Shown here: positions 29,606-39,014 of the stretch, piece by piece
Position numbering within the stretch: the first letter of the stretch is position 1
Layout of the letters: each line of letters starts with the position of its first letter
DNA from: Roseiarcus sp963696665
Lineage (GTDB): Bacteria; Pseudomonadota; Alphaproteobacteria; Rhizobiales; Beijerinckiaceae
Direction of reading: 5' to 3'
Assembly (NCBI GenBank): GCA_963696665.1
Contig: CAVOLE010000044.1
Coordinates: forward strand, 1-64,000
Length of the DNA stretch: 64,000 nucleotides
Program-made: the position numbers and the translations under genes
Notes under the pieces: generated by a model
Told to the model about the DNA's origin: nothing
The model's input: only the letters and a program-made list of their open reading frames with translations
Database searches by the model: none

Positions 29606-30061
29606 CTAATCGGACGACAGAACTGAAGTCGCGACCCGACGCCCCGCGACGAGCGCGCCCAGCCGCTCGAGATAATGATCGACTGGCGCCTCGAGCGCGA
29701 CGAGCAGCGCCTCGCCCTGGAAGCGCACGCGCCAATGCAGGTTGCCGGCGTGATAGCCGAGCTCCACGGCGTCGGCGAGCGAGCGAGGCTCGATGCGCAG
29801 CCAGTGCTCCGTGTCGACGCGGACCACGAGGGCGCGCTCGTCGTCGAGTAGGACCACCGCGCCGTCGAACAGTTTCTGGTCACGTGGCAGCGCGATCGCC
29901 ACCTCCTCGCCGGCCTGGCTCGTCGCCTTGAACCGTCGCCTCGCCAGTTCGTCGGCGGGAAGCGTGAGCACGTCCACACGGCCGTGATGCTCGAGATGGT
30001 GCAGCCGGTCCGCGAGAGCGGGCTCGACGCGGCTGCCCAGAACACGATCGACGAAGATCAT
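29606..30061 (-). CDS. ureE: Urease accessory nickel carrier UreE
   Basis: The protein has 151 residues. It shows the UreE N-terminal peptide-binding domain (RFKATSQAGEEVAIALPRD) and the central metal-binding domain, with the conserved GYHAGNLHWRVRFQGEAL containing the nickel-binding histidine. There is no His-rich C-terminal tail, so it should carry fewer nickel ions than the long type. It is the first urease gene after the MetX-like hydrolase, 38 bases away. Confidence 0.9.
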   Translation of the reverse strand: MIFVDRVLGSRVEPALADRLHHLEHHGRVDVLTLPADELARRRFKATSQAGEEVAIALPRDQKLFDGAVVLLDDERALVVRVDTEHWLRIEPRSLADAVELGYHAGNLHWRVRFQGEALLVALEAPVDHYLERLGALVAGRRVATSVLSSD

Positions 30062-30099
30062 CGCGGTCTTTCCAGAAGAGAGCCGGGAAGCCTGCCTCG

Positions 30100-31119
30100 C
30101 TACGAGGCGAGCAACTCCTGGATCTTGGAGTCGAGGAAGGCGACGTCGTCGGGATTGGTGCCTGGACCGCCCGCGAAATGGCCCCAGACCGACGGAAGCG
30201 GGATCAACTTTGCATTGGGCATGTGGGCGACCTCGTATTCGCTGTCTGCGACGGGGAAGTAGAGATCGGTCTCGCCGGGCATGACATAGGTCTTGGCCTT
30301 GATGGCCGCGAGCGCCTTGTCGAAGTCGCCGTTGTAAAGTTCGTTGTCGCTGATGTCGCCGTGCTGCCAGGTCCACAGCATGGTAAGGAGATTGTTGGCG
30401 TCCTTGGGCAGGAAAAACCCTTCCCAGAACCCAATGAGAAAATCCTCCAGCGAGGAATAGCCCATGCGGTTCAGATCGAGCTTCTGCCGGTAGAAGGTCT
30501 GGGAAAATCCCCAACCCGCATAAACGCGCGCCGCCGCGCGAAGGCCCTTGCTCGGCTTCTCGTCGTACCAACCTTCCTTGAAGGCCGCGTCCGCGGTGAG
30601 CGCCGCCTTCACGCCCTCGAGAAACACGAAATTGTGCCGCGAGCATTTGGCCGAGCCGCAAAAGGGAACCAGGAGGTCCATCATGTTGGGGTACAAGGCG
30701 CCCCAGTGAAAGGTTTGCAACGCGCCCATGGACCAGCCAAGGACGAGCCGGATGTGCCGGACGCCGAAAAATTCCGTAACGAGCTTGTGCTGCGCGCGGA
30801 CGTTGTCATAGGCCGTCACCAGCGGGAAACGAGACTTGTTATAGGGCTCCGGGGTGTTGCTCGGCGACGAGGACAGGCCGTTGCCCAGCATGTTCGGTAT
30901 GATGACGAAATATTTGCCCGGGTCGAGCGCCATCCCTTCGCCGACGAGCCACTCATTGTCGTAATGCTGGCCGGAATACCAGGTCGGGTAGACGATTACG
31001 TTGCTCTTATCCGCGTTCAACGTTCCGAATGTCTTGTAGGCGAGTTTGCAGTCGCGAAGCGTAGCGCCTCTCTGCAGCCTGAGGTCGCCAAGATCATAGA
31101 TTTTGTAGTCGACAGTCAT
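30100..31119 (-). CDS. MetX-like alpha/beta hydrolase
   Basis: The protein has 339 residues and belongs to the homoserine O-acetyltransferase-like branch of the alpha/beta hydrolase fold. Its start is YDLGDLRLQRGATLRDCKLA. The nucleophile elbow is LVLGWSMGALQTFHWG, the acid is Asp in MPGETDLYFP and the histidine is in VWGHFAGGPG. Methionine biosynthesis is not suggested by the context. It lies within the amide/urea unit between the permease and ureE, so it more likely hydrolyses or transfers acyl groups on amides or related compounds. That role is inferred. Confidence 0.75.
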   Translation of the reverse strand: MTVDYKIYDLGDLRLQRGATLRDCKLAYKTFGTLNADKSNVIVYPTWYSGQHYDNEWLVGEGMALDPGKYFVIIPNMLGNGLSSSPSNTPEPYNKSRFPLVTAYDNVRAQHKLVTEFFGVRHIRLVLGWSMGALQTFHWGALYPNMMDLLVPFCGSAKCSRHNFVFLEGVKAALTADAAFKEGWYDEKPSKGLRAAARVYAGWGFSQTFYRQKLDLNRMGYSSLEDFLIGFWEGFFLPKDANNLLTMLWTWQHGDISDNELYNGDFDKALAAIKAKTYVMPGETDLYFPVADSEYEVAHMPNAKLIPLPSVWGHFAGGPGTNPDDVAFLDSKIQELLAS

Positions 31120-31409
31120 CTTTCTCTCTCAGGGTTGCCGCCGTCGGCGGGTTCCGGCCAATACGGGGACGGAAACGCCAGCCAGGGGGCCGACGTCCTT
31201 CGCGCAATGATGTCGGAATCGATCCTGCTCGCGACTTCTCTCGCGAGATCTGGGGTGGGCGTGCAGAATGCATGAAGCTTGGGTTCGAGCGCTTCCATCC
31301 GCGCAAGATGGGCTTCCGTCACTTCGACTGCTGACAGCTTGCGGCTTTTGACACTGCCAGCGATCTCCACCGCCGCCAGGTCGAAAGTTCGGCTTTTGCC
31401 GGAAGACAT
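31116..31409 (-). pseudogene. Amidase-signature enzyme, N-terminal remnant
   Basis: About 85 residues at the start (LAAVEIAGSVKSRKLSAVEV, then HLARMEALEPKLHAFCTPTP) match the N-terminal helices of amidase-signature proteins. After a frameshift the next frame gives GPLAGVSVPV, parallel to the GPLAGVPV motif of the family. Everything beyond, including the Ser-Ser-Lys catalytic part, is lost. It overlaps the start of the MetX-like gene by four bases. Confidence 0.7.
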
Positions 31410-31467
31410 GGTTCGATCCTGTCGATGCAGGCTGCGGCGGCCCTTTTCCGGCCGCCGTTTCTCGAAG

Positions 31468-32790
31468 CTACCGCGCAAGCGTGGGCGAGGTCTTCGGCGC
31501 GAAGGCCGAAAGCGCGAAGTAGACAACGCCGGCCACAACCGCGGCCGAGATCGCGGTGCAATATTCAGGCGCCAGCTTCTCGACCGCGAAGGCCACGATC
31601 GAGCCCGCCGCCCAGGCGACGAAGGCCATGGGACACCATTCCTCCGTGGTTTGAACGCCTGCGCGCGTCAAATACTGGTCAACGAGGACGATGGCGCCGA
31701 TCGGCGGCACAAGGATCCCGAGAAGGGAGAGCCACTCGATGAAGAAGGCCCAGACGTTCCCCGCGGCGATCGCAATACCTATCACGCCGAGGATGATCGC
31801 CATCAGGCGCATGTGCGTGCCGAGAATGCGCGACCAGCCCGTGGACGAATTGTAGAGGCAGTGCGAGCAGACTGAGCCCAGGTTCACATACAGAAAGATG
31901 AACGCGAGCACACTAAGCCACCCGATACCGAGGTGGTTCATGTACCCGAACATGTTGTCGGCCCCGAATGGATTGGCATTCGGGACCGCGAGCGCCGCGG
32001 TCATCACGCCGCCTACCAGCATGGCGACCAGATTGGCGAAGGGAAACGCGCTAAAGGTCGCGATCCACGAATCCCCGCCCGTCTTCGCCCAGCGGTTAAA
32101 ATCCGGCGTGACGGTCCCTGCATCCGCAAAGAGCGCGATGACGACCGTAAGGCCGGCGCCCATCGACATCGTGGCGGTCCCGTTGGCGCCTGCGTAGTCC
32201 ATGATGGATGACCACGTGGTTGTCGAAGCGGAGTGGAACGCCACGAAGAGGCCAAGGATCACGAACAACGGAACCGACGCCAAGCCGATCCAGTGGAGGC
32301 CCCGCACGCCGATGAAGGTGACCCCGATGTAAAGCAGGCCGGCGATGATGGTCATCAGCACGTAGTTTAAGTCATAGGCGCTGCTGACCAGAGCGCCGGT
32401 AATGCCCGTCTGAACGGCGTACCAGCCAAGCAGCAGCGTCGACAGCAAGCCCGAAGCGACGACGAACCCTTTTGTTCCAAACACGCGGCTCGCGATCAGC
32501 CCAAAGTTCATGCCTGACCGCGCACCGAGCAGGCCAAGGAGGCCAACATAGCCGAACATGATGAGGTTGCCGATGACCATTGCGGCCAAGGCTCGCCGAA
32601 ATCCCATGCCCAGCACCAAGATCGACCCGGTCATCGCGCCCGTGATGATCATCGGAAATCCGATCCAGACCATCACGTTCGAAAAGAGGGTGCGGCGCGC
32701 AGCCGGCGGGACAGGCTTATGCTCGTATTCGTCGCCAAGAAGGTGGTCGACCTGTTCTTCAGCGTCTTCCAATGCGGTGTGCGATGTCAT
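31468..32790 (-). CDS. NCS1-family permease (cytosine/purine/allantoin type)
   Basis: The protein has 440 residues and about twelve membrane segments. The N-terminal FSNVMVWIGFPMIITGAM, SGMNFGLIASRVFGTKGF and the mid-protein FADAGTVTPDFNRWAKTG are characteristic of NCS1 cytosine-permease-like transporters. These import nucleobases, allantoin or hydantoins with protons or sodium. The substrate cannot be read from sequence. The neighbouring amidase and urease genes suggest a nitrogen-rich amide or purine breakdown product. It lies 93 bases after amiE. Confidence 0.85.
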   Translation of the reverse strand: MTSHTALEDAEEQVDHLLGDEYEHKPVPPAARRTLFSNVMVWIGFPMIITGAMTGSILVLGMGFRRALAAMVIGNLIMFGYVGLLGLLGARSGMNFGLIASRVFGTKGFVVASGLLSTLLLGWYAVQTGITGALVSSAYDLNYVLMTIIAGLLYIGVTFIGVRGLHWIGLASVPLFVILGLFVAFHSASTTTWSSIMDYAGANGTATMSMGAGLTVVIALFADAGTVTPDFNRWAKTGGDSWIATFSAFPFANLVAMLVGGVMTAALAVPNANPFGADNMFGYMNHLGIGWLSVLAFIFLYVNLGSVCSHCLYNSSTGWSRILGTHMRLMAIILGVIGIAIAAGNVWAFFIEWLSLLGILVPPIGAIVLVDQYLTRAGVQTTEEWCPMAFVAWAAGSIVAFAVEKLAPEYCTAISAAVVAGVVYFALSAFAPKTSPTLAR

Positions 32791-32883
32791 CGTCGTGCTC
32801 CCATAGACGTTGCGTCTTGCGTCTCCTCGCGCCCCATCCCGTTTGCCGGTGCCGCGGGCGTCTTTGCGCCCGCGGTCCAGAGA

Positions 32884-33924
32884 TCACCGGTGTCCAACCG
32901 CCTTCTTGAATGGGATGCCTTCGATCGGCGCCTCTTCGGTGCCGACCATCTCGCGCGTGAACTGCTCGACCATCTCGCGTGTGGCTTCCGGATCGGCGAT
33001 CCACTTGGCGTAGAAGTCATAGGGGCATGCAGCCACGCCCTTGTCGCCGTCGCCGGAGTTGATCTTTCCCGTGTAGCCGCGGTGTAGCAGCTTGAAGAGA
33101 TGGTTCTCGGACTGGCCGTTCTTGCGCGCGTCGCGAATGAGGAACTTCGAAAGCTGGGCGTACTGAATGCCCATCTCCTCCTCGCCGCATTCGCCGAGCG
33201 TCCTGCCGTCGAAACCGACAATCGCCGAATGGCCGAAGTAGGTGTAGACGCCATCGAAGCCGGCTGCGTTGGACACCGCGACGTAGCAGTTGTTGGCCCA
33301 GGCCATCGCCTTGGACATCGTGATCTGCTGCTCCTTAGCCGGATACATGTAGCCCTGGCAGCGGATGATGAGTTCCGCGCCGCGCATCGCGCAGTCGCGC
33401 CAGATCTCCGGATAGTTGCCGTCATCGCAGATGATGAGGCTGATCTTGAGCCCCTTGGGTCCATCGGACACATAGGTGCAGTCGCCAGGATACCAGCCTT
33501 CGATCGGAACCCAGGGCATGATCTTGCGGTACTTCTGAACGATCTCGCCCTTGTCGTTCATGAGGATGAGCGTGTTGTAGGGCGCCTTCCTGGGATGCTC
33601 CTCATGCTGCTCGCCGGTGAGCGAGAACACGCCCCAGACCTTCGCCTTGCGGCACGCTTCGGCGAAAATTTCGGTCTCCTCACCCGGAACGGTGGAGGCC
33701 GTCTCGTACATCTCCTTGGCGTCGTACATGATGCCGTGGGTCGAATATTCGGGGAAGATCACCAGATCCATGCCCGGCAGGCCCAGTTTCATGCCGACGA
33801 GCATTTCGCCGATCTTGCGAGCGTTCGCGAGAACCTCGGCCTTGGTGTGCAGTCGAGGCATCTTGTAGTTGACGACAGCGACGCCGACCGTGTCGTTGCT
33901 GGATGAAATATCGCCATGGAGCAT
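32884..33924 (-). CDS. amiE: Aliphatic amidase
   Basis: The protein has 346 residues, the same length that I recall for Pseudomonas AmiE. The catalytic triad falls at the classical positions: Glu59 in DLVIFPEYSTHG, Lys134 in KYRKIMPWVP and Cys166 in ISLIICDDGNYPE. Nitrilase-superfamily amidases of this type hydrolyse short amides such as acetamide and propionamide to the acid and ammonia. It follows urtE by 65 bases in the same unit, downstream of amiC and amiR. This suggests amide-induced antitermination. Confidence 0.95.
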   Translation of the reverse strand: MLHGDISSSNDTVGVAVVNYKMPRLHTKAEVLANARKIGEMLVGMKLGLPGMDLVIFPEYSTHGIMYDAKEMYETASTVPGEETEIFAEACRKAKVWGVFSLTGEQHEEHPRKAPYNTLILMNDKGEIVQKYRKIMPWVPIEGWYPGDCTYVSDGPKGLKISLIICDDGNYPEIWRDCAMRGAELIIRCQGYMYPAKEQQITMSKAMAWANNCYVAVSNAAGFDGVYTYFGHSAIVGFDGRTLGECGEEEMGIQYAQLSKFLIRDARKNGQSENHLFKLLHRGYTGKINSGDGDKGVAACPYDFYAKWIADPEATREMVEQFTREMVGTEEAPIEGIPFKKAVGHR

Positions 33925-33989
33925 CGGGCGTATCCTTTAATGCGATGGTTGTCCGGTGATCGACACTTCGTGCCGCGGAGACCGGTTGC

Positions 33990-34685
33990 TCACACGGCAA
34001 GATGACGGTGGATGAGATCGTCCGAGAGATCCTCCCGTTTGCCGGACGCGGCGACACGGCCCTTCTCAAGCATGATGAAAACGTCGCCGATCTTGCGCGC
34101 GAACGGAATGTTCTGCTCGACCAGAATGATCGTCAGACCCTGCTCACGGTTGACTCTCAGGATGATCTCCTCGATCTCCTCGACGATGTTGGGTTGGATG
34201 CCTTCGGTAGGCTCGTCGAGCAGGAGCACGGAAGGTTCCATGGCGAGCGCCCGCGCAATCGCAAGCTGCTGCTGCTGGCCTCCTGAGAGGAGGCCTCCGG
34301 GGCGGTTGAGATTGTTGACGAGATAGGGAAAGAGCGCAGGCACCAGACCCGGGATCGCCTGCTTGCCGTCCTTGCGCGCGAAGCAGCCCATCAGGATGTT
34401 TTCCCTCACGGAAAAGTCCGGAATGATCTGCCGTCCCTGCGGCACGTAGCCGATGCCTGCGCGAGCCCGCTCGAAGGTCGGGGCTTCGCTGATGTTCGCG
34501 CCGGAGAGCTCGATACGTCCGGTCGATTTGTCGGTAAGGCCCATGAGGGTCTTGAGGAGCGTCGTCTTGCCGGTGCCGTTGCGGCCAAGCACGGAGAGTG
34601 CCTTGCCGTCATCCAGCTTGAACGAAACGTCGTGAAGGACGTGGCTGCGGTCGTAGAAGCTGTTGACGTTCGAGAGCTCGATCAT
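33990..34685 (-). CDS. urtE: Urea/short-amide ABC transporter ATPase UrtE
   Basis: The 231-residue LivF-type ATPase has Walker A LGRNGTGKTTLLKTLMG, the signature LLSGGQQQQLAIARAL and Walker B VLLLDEPTEGIQPNIVEEI. FYDRSHVLHDVSFKLD and NIVEEIEEI are typical of UrtE. Its start overlaps the urtD stop as TGATG. Confidence 0.92.
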   Translation of the reverse strand: MIELSNVNSFYDRSHVLHDVSFKLDDGKALSVLGRNGTGKTTLLKTLMGLTDKSTGRIELSGANISEAPTFERARAGIGYVPQGRQIIPDFSVRENILMGCFARKDGKQAIPGLVPALFPYLVNNLNRPGGLLSGGQQQQLAIARALAMEPSVLLLDEPTEGIQPNIVEEIEEIILRVNREQGLTIILVEQNIPFARKIGDVFIMLEKGRVAASGKREDLSDDLIHRHLAV

Positions 34686-35434
34686 CAGTGGATGCCTCCG
34701 GAACCGAGGTAGGCTTCCTTCACCTTTGGATCGGTCTCGATCTTCGCGATGTCGCCCTCGGCGATGATCTGGCCGAGATGCAGGACGGTGATGCGCTCGG
34801 CGATCTCCCGCACGAACGCCATGTCGTGCTCGACGACCACGAGCGTGTGGCGTCCCTTCAGCTCATTGATGATGCGCGCCGTCTTATGCGTCTCGGCGGC
34901 CGTCATTCCTGCGGTCGGCTCATCGAGGAGAAGCACCTTCGGTTCCTGCACGATCAGGAGGCCGAGCTCGAGCCATTGCGTCTGCCCGTGGCTGAGGTTC
35001 GCCGCGAGCTCGTGCTCCACATCCTTGAGCGCGACGAGTTCGAGCGCTTCGTCGACGCGCACGCGGCTCGGCTTCGGAAACCCGAAGCGCAGGTTGGAGA
35101 ACACGCCGCGGCTCGGGCAGCTCGCAACCTCGAGGTTCCCGCGGACCGAGAGTTCCTTGAACACGCTCGGAATCTGAAACTTGCGGCCGAGGCCGGCCCG
35201 GGCGATAGCGAATTCCTCCTTGTTCGTGATGTCCTGGTCGAACAGGAAGACCCGTCCCTCGGTGCTCGGCGTGCGGCCGGAAATGAGGTCCATGAGCGTC
35301 GTCTTGCCGGCGCCGTTGGCGCCAAGCAGGACGCGCAATTCCCCGCTCTCGATCACGGTCGAGACATTCGACACAGCCTTGAACCCCGAGAAATCAACTC
35401 CAAGGCCGTCGAGGGTCAGAGCCGCCTCGCTCAT
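34685..35434 (-). CDS. urtD: Urea/short-amide ABC transporter ATPase UrtD
   Basis: The 249-residue LivG-type ATPase has Walker A LGANGAGKTTLMDLISG, the atypical signature LSHGQTQWLELGLLI (typical of UrtD, in place of LSGGQ) and Walker B KVLLLDEPTAGMT. I chose the ATG at 35434 because it overlaps the urtC stop as TGATG. The longer upstream extension would run through urtC. Confidence 0.92.
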   Translation of the reverse strand: MSEAALTLDGLGVDFSGFKAVSNVSTVIESGELRVLLGANGAGKTTLMDLISGRTPSTEGRVFLFDQDITNKEEFAIARAGLGRKFQIPSVFKELSVRGNLEVASCPSRGVFSNLRFGFPKPSRVRVDEALELVALKDVEHELAANLSHGQTQWLELGLLIVQEPKVLLLDEPTAGMTAAETHKTARIINELKGRHTLVVVEHDMAFVREIAERITVLHLGQIIAEGDIAKIETDPKVKEAYLGSGGIH

Positions 35435-36579
35435 CAGACGGTCCCCTTGCTGGACGTCATTTGGAGTTCCTTGCCACGCGTGGGGGCGATACGCGGCCGG
35501 GTGAGCGCCTCGATGGCGTCGTTGGCCAGGCCCGCGAGCCCGCGCGGCAGGAAGAGCACGACGAGGATGAAGATGACGCCGATGATCGCGCGCCAGCTTT
35601 CCACCAGCGCCTGCGTCTCGCTCATGCCCGCTTCCATCACATTGATCAGGATGGCGCCGATGCACGCCCCGAGCAGCGAATTGCGCCCGCCGACCGCCGC
35701 CCAGACCACCATGGTGATCGAAAAGCTGAGGTCCATGAAGGTTGGCGAGGCGAATTCGGCGACGTTCACATAAAGCAGGCCGGCGAGCCCGGCGATCGCC
35801 GCCGAAACCGCGAAAAAGAAGACCTGGAAATTCGGCACGTCGAAGCCGAGACAGCGGGCGCGGCTGGCGTCATCGCGCACCGCCTGCAGGACCATGCCCG
35901 CGCGGGTTTCGACGAGGAGACGCGAGCCCACGAGGACGAGCGCGACGGCCCCCGCCACGACGTAGTACATAGCCTTGCTGAAACTGTCGAAGCTCAGATT
36001 GCCGATCGTGAACGTGCCGAGGTCTGTGAGGCCGTTGAAGCCGTTGGTCAGGGGCTGGTTGTCGATGATGAGAAGCCGAACCAGAAGGACCATTGCGAGC
36101 GTGATGACCGAAACGAATACCCCGGAGATGCGCTTACGGAAGACGACAGCGCCGAGCGCCGCGGCGACGAGGGTCGGGACCGCTATCGCCATGAAGAAGC
36201 CGAACCACTGACTCTGGAACGGAATCCACAGGAACGACGTCTTGGTGATGCAACAAAGGTCCTGGGAGGCGCCGGGCTCCGCGTTCCAGAACATGAAGTC
36301 CGGAATGGGCGTGTCGGACGCGGCTTGCTGGCTCGTCGTGCTGGCGAGCTTGAGCGACATCGCCATCATGTAAGCGCCGAGGCCGAAGAACAGGCCCTGG
36401 CCGAGGTTCAGGATGCCGGCATATCCCCAGCTCAGGCAAATGGCGACGCCGAGCATCCCGAAGACGAGATATTTGGCGATGCGATTGAGCCAGAACTCTC
36501 CAAGGACCAGCGGCGCGAGCAGGATCAGGACGATGAACGCCGCGTAGGCCGCGATCTCGACACTGCGCCTCGAAACCAT
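35434..36579 (-). CDS. urtC: Urea/short-amide ABC transporter permease UrtC
   Basis: The 381-residue LivM-type permease has about ten membrane segments. It contains LCLSWGYAGILNLGQGLFFG, the cytoplasmic loop region TRAGMVLQAVRDDASRARCLG and AVGGRNSLLGACIGAILINV. The insert with SDTPIPDFMFWNAEP is a typical UrtC feature. It lies three bases after urtB. Confidence 0.92.
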   Translation of the reverse strand: MVSRRSVEIAAYAAFIVLILLAPLVLGEFWLNRIAKYLVFGMLGVAICLSWGYAGILNLGQGLFFGLGAYMMAMSLKLASTTSQQAASDTPIPDFMFWNAEPGASQDLCCITKTSFLWIPFQSQWFGFFMAIAVPTLVAAALGAVVFRKRISGVFVSVITLAMVLLVRLLIIDNQPLTNGFNGLTDLGTFTIGNLSFDSFSKAMYYVVAGAVALVLVGSRLLVETRAGMVLQAVRDDASRARCLGFDVPNFQVFFFAVSAAIAGLAGLLYVNVAEFASPTFMDLSFSITMVVWAAVGGRNSLLGACIGAILINVMEAGMSETQALVESWRAIIGVIFILVVLFLPRGLAGLANDAIEALTRPRIAPTRGKELQMTSSKGTV

Positions 36580-36582
36580 GGC

Positions 36583-37476
36583 TCAGCGTCCCTTGTATGA
36601 GAACAAGCCGCTGGGCTTGAAGATGATGATCACGATGACGACGGCGAAGATCACGGCGCGCGCCAGAATGTCGTTGGAGACAGCGGCGACGAAGCCGTTG
36701 ATCTGACCGAGGATCCCTGACGCGGCGAGCGAACCGAACAGGCTGCCGACTCCACCCACCACCACTACGAGAAAGCCGTCGACCACGAGCGGCGTGCCCA
36801 TGTCGGGAAAAACGGTCTTGAAACCGGACATCAGCACGCCTGCAATGCCCGCGAGACCAGACCCATAGGCGAAGGTCAGCGCATTGACGCGGTCGACATC
36901 GATGCCGCACGCTGCGGCCATCTTCGGATTGCGCATGATGGCGCGGACCTGCATGCCCATCGAGGTCCGGTACATGATGAACCAGGTGATGGCGGTCATG
37001 ATCAGCGCGATCACGATGATCACGGCGCGATAGATGTTGATGTCGGCGCCGGCGATCGTCACCGAACCGGTCATCCAGGCCGGGACATTCACCTTCTGGA
37101 GGCCCGCGCCGAGTCCCTCGATATGCCTGCCGAAGAACGAAGCGCCGAATTCCAGGCGCACCGCCTGCTGAAGGAGAATCGCGACCCCCCAGGTCGCGAG
37201 CAGCGTGTCGAGGAGACGGCCATACAGGTGGCGGACGATCAAGCGCTCGATCGCCAGCCCGATCAACGCGGTCACCACGAAGGCGACGGGAATGGCGGCC
37301 AGGAAGCCGAGATGCAGCCAGATGCCCGACATGACGGTCGTGTAGGCGCCCACCATCACGAGATCGCCATGGGCCATGTTGATGACGCCCATCGCGCCGT
37401 AGGTGATGGCGAGGCCAAGGGCGATCATGAGCAGGATCGAGCCGAGGCTCAGACCTATGAAGATGATGTCAAGCAT
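36583..37476 (-). CDS. urtB: Urea/short-amide ABC transporter permease UrtB
   Basis: The 297-residue LivH-type permease has about eight membrane segments. It contains LGLAITYGAMGVINMAHGDL, the loop RTSMGMQVRAIMRNPKMAAA and VVGGVGSLFGSLAASGILGQ. It lacks the long periplasmic N-terminal extension seen in many proteobacterial UrtB proteins. About 119 bases separate it from urtA, with a GCCGCC/GGCGGC hairpin that may stabilise the upstream mRNA. Confidence 0.92.
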   Translation of the reverse strand: MLDIIFIGLSLGSILLMIALGLAITYGAMGVINMAHGDLVMVGAYTTVMSGIWLHLGFLAAIPVAFVVTALIGLAIERLIVRHLYGRLLDTLLATWGVAILLQQAVRLEFGASFFGRHIEGLGAGLQKVNVPAWMTGSVTIAGADINIYRAVIIVIALIMTAITWFIMYRTSMGMQVRAIMRNPKMAAACGIDVDRVNALTFAYGSGLAGIAGVLMSGFKTVFPDMGTPLVVDGFLVVVVGGVGSLFGSLAASGILGQINGFVAAVSNDILARAVIFAVVIVIIIFKPSGLFSYKGR

Positions 37477-37595
37477 TCAGGTCTCGGAGCTTCAGCCGCC
37501 AACTCTCCGCCCCGGAAAGCGCCGGCTCCGCGCTCGCCCGGGAAAAGGAGCGAGCACAGGAGACCGGCGCCGCCGAGCGAAAGGCGGCGACCGCC

Positions 37596-38867
37596 CTACT
37601 TGGTGCTAGCGAGCGCCGCCTTGAGCTTCGCCCTGTCGACGCCGTTGGGTGTGCAGAACAGGTTGGTCTCCGTTTCCCCATAAGCAGCGTAGGGGAGCGG
37701 GAAGATCGGCTCCTTGTAAGCGTCGACGATCTTGCCCTGGCCGTCCGCTTGCCATTGGGCGATCCGCGGCGTGAGCCAAGTGTGAAGATTCTCCGGCTCG
37801 ATCTTGACCGGGCCGCCGGGCGAGTCGAGCGTCTGCCCGCGCACGCCCTCCCGCACCGCGTCGGCCTCGGTGCTCTTCGCTTTTTCGACGGCTTGCTTCC
37901 AGAGGAACACCTGGAAATAGGCCGAGCACAGCGCGTGGTGCGTGACCGCCTTCGGGTCCTTGACGAACGCGCGGTAGCGCTGGATGAAGCTCCTGTTCTC
38001 CGGCAGGTCGATCGCCATGAAGTAGGGGAAGGACGTGTAACTGCCCACGGCATATTCCGGGCCCATCGCCGCGATCTCGATTTCAGAGGTCACTGTCGCG
38101 CAGATCGGGAGCTTGTCGTGGGTCAGGCCCTGGTTCTTGTACTCCCGATAGAAGGCCACCACGGAGTCGCCAACCACGTTGGAGAGCACGACGTCGGCGC
38201 CGGAGCCCTTGATCTTGTTGACCATCGAGCCCCATTCGGAGTGGCCGAGCTCGAGGTATTCGTCGGCGACATATTTACCGCCGTTCTTTTCAATCAGGAT
38301 TTTGCAAACCTTGGCCATCTCGCGCGGATAGATGTAATCCGACCCGACGATGAAGAAGGTCTTCTTGCCGAGCGTCTTGACGATCCAGGGGATGAAGTTC
38401 GAGAGCTGCTGGTTCGGCACGGCGCCCGTGTAGACCACGTTCTTCGAGCACTCGAAGCCTTCGTAATAAGTGGGATAAAAATACATCGCATCGCGCTTCT
38501 CGAACACCGGCAGCACCGCCTTGCGGCTCGCCGACGTGTAGGAGCCGAACACTGTCGGAAGCTTGTTCTCGATGACGAGCTTCGAAGCTTTCTCGTTGTA
38601 GGTCTTGGGGTCGGAAGCGCCGTCCTCGACGATGGCGTTGACCTGTTTGCCCATCACGCCCCCAGAGGCGTTGACCTCGGAAATGGCCAGCAGCGTTGCA
38701 TCGTGGAGCGACTTCTCGATGATGGAGAGACCGCCGGTTAACGAAAAGAGGACGCCGACGTCGATCGTGTCGGCCGCCCGCGCGGCGCTCGCGAACATCG
38801 ATGGCGCAGTCAGCGCGGCGGCGCTTCCGATGCTCGTCTGAAGAAAAGCCCGACGGTTTATCTGCAT
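37596..38867 (-). CDS. urtA: Urea/short-amide ABC transporter binding protein UrtA
   Basis: The protein has 423 residues. It starts at 38867 after GGAGGGG and opens with a twin-arginine-like signal (NRRAFLQTSIGSAAALTAP, cleavage near SAARA). The type I periplasmic binding fold shows GVLFSLTGGLSIIEKSLHDA, VFGSYTSASRKAVLPVFEK and YYEGFECSKNVVYTGAVPNQ, all typical of the UrtA/AmiC/FmdD group. The ligand could be urea or short amides. The nearby amiC, amiE and urease genes allow either. Confidence 0.92.
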   Translation of the reverse strand: MQINRRAFLQTSIGSAAALTAPSMFASAARAADTIDVGVLFSLTGGLSIIEKSLHDATLLAISEVNASGGVMGKQVNAIVEDGASDPKTYNEKASKLVIENKLPTVFGSYTSASRKAVLPVFEKRDAMYFYPTYYEGFECSKNVVYTGAVPNQQLSNFIPWIVKTLGKKTFFIVGSDYIYPREMAKVCKILIEKNGGKYVADEYLELGHSEWGSMVNKIKGSGADVVLSNVVGDSVVAFYREYKNQGLTHDKLPICATVTSEIEIAAMGPEYAVGSYTSFPYFMAIDLPENRSFIQRYRAFVKDPKAVTHHALCSAYFQVFLWKQAVEKAKSTEADAVREGVRGQTLDSPGGPVKIEPENLHTWLTPRIAQWQADGQGKIVDAYKEPIFPLPYAAYGETETNLFCTPNGVDRAKLKAALASTK

Positions 38868-39014
38868 GTACGGCCCCTCCGAGGCATAGGTTCGCATTCG
38901 CGCGCCCGAAAGGACGCGCGCAAGGACGCTTCGGCTCGACACGGCGAGCAAGCTCATTCAGCCCGCAAAGCGGCTGTTGGGTTGGGAAGACGGCGAGACC
39001 CACGCCTCGACGCC

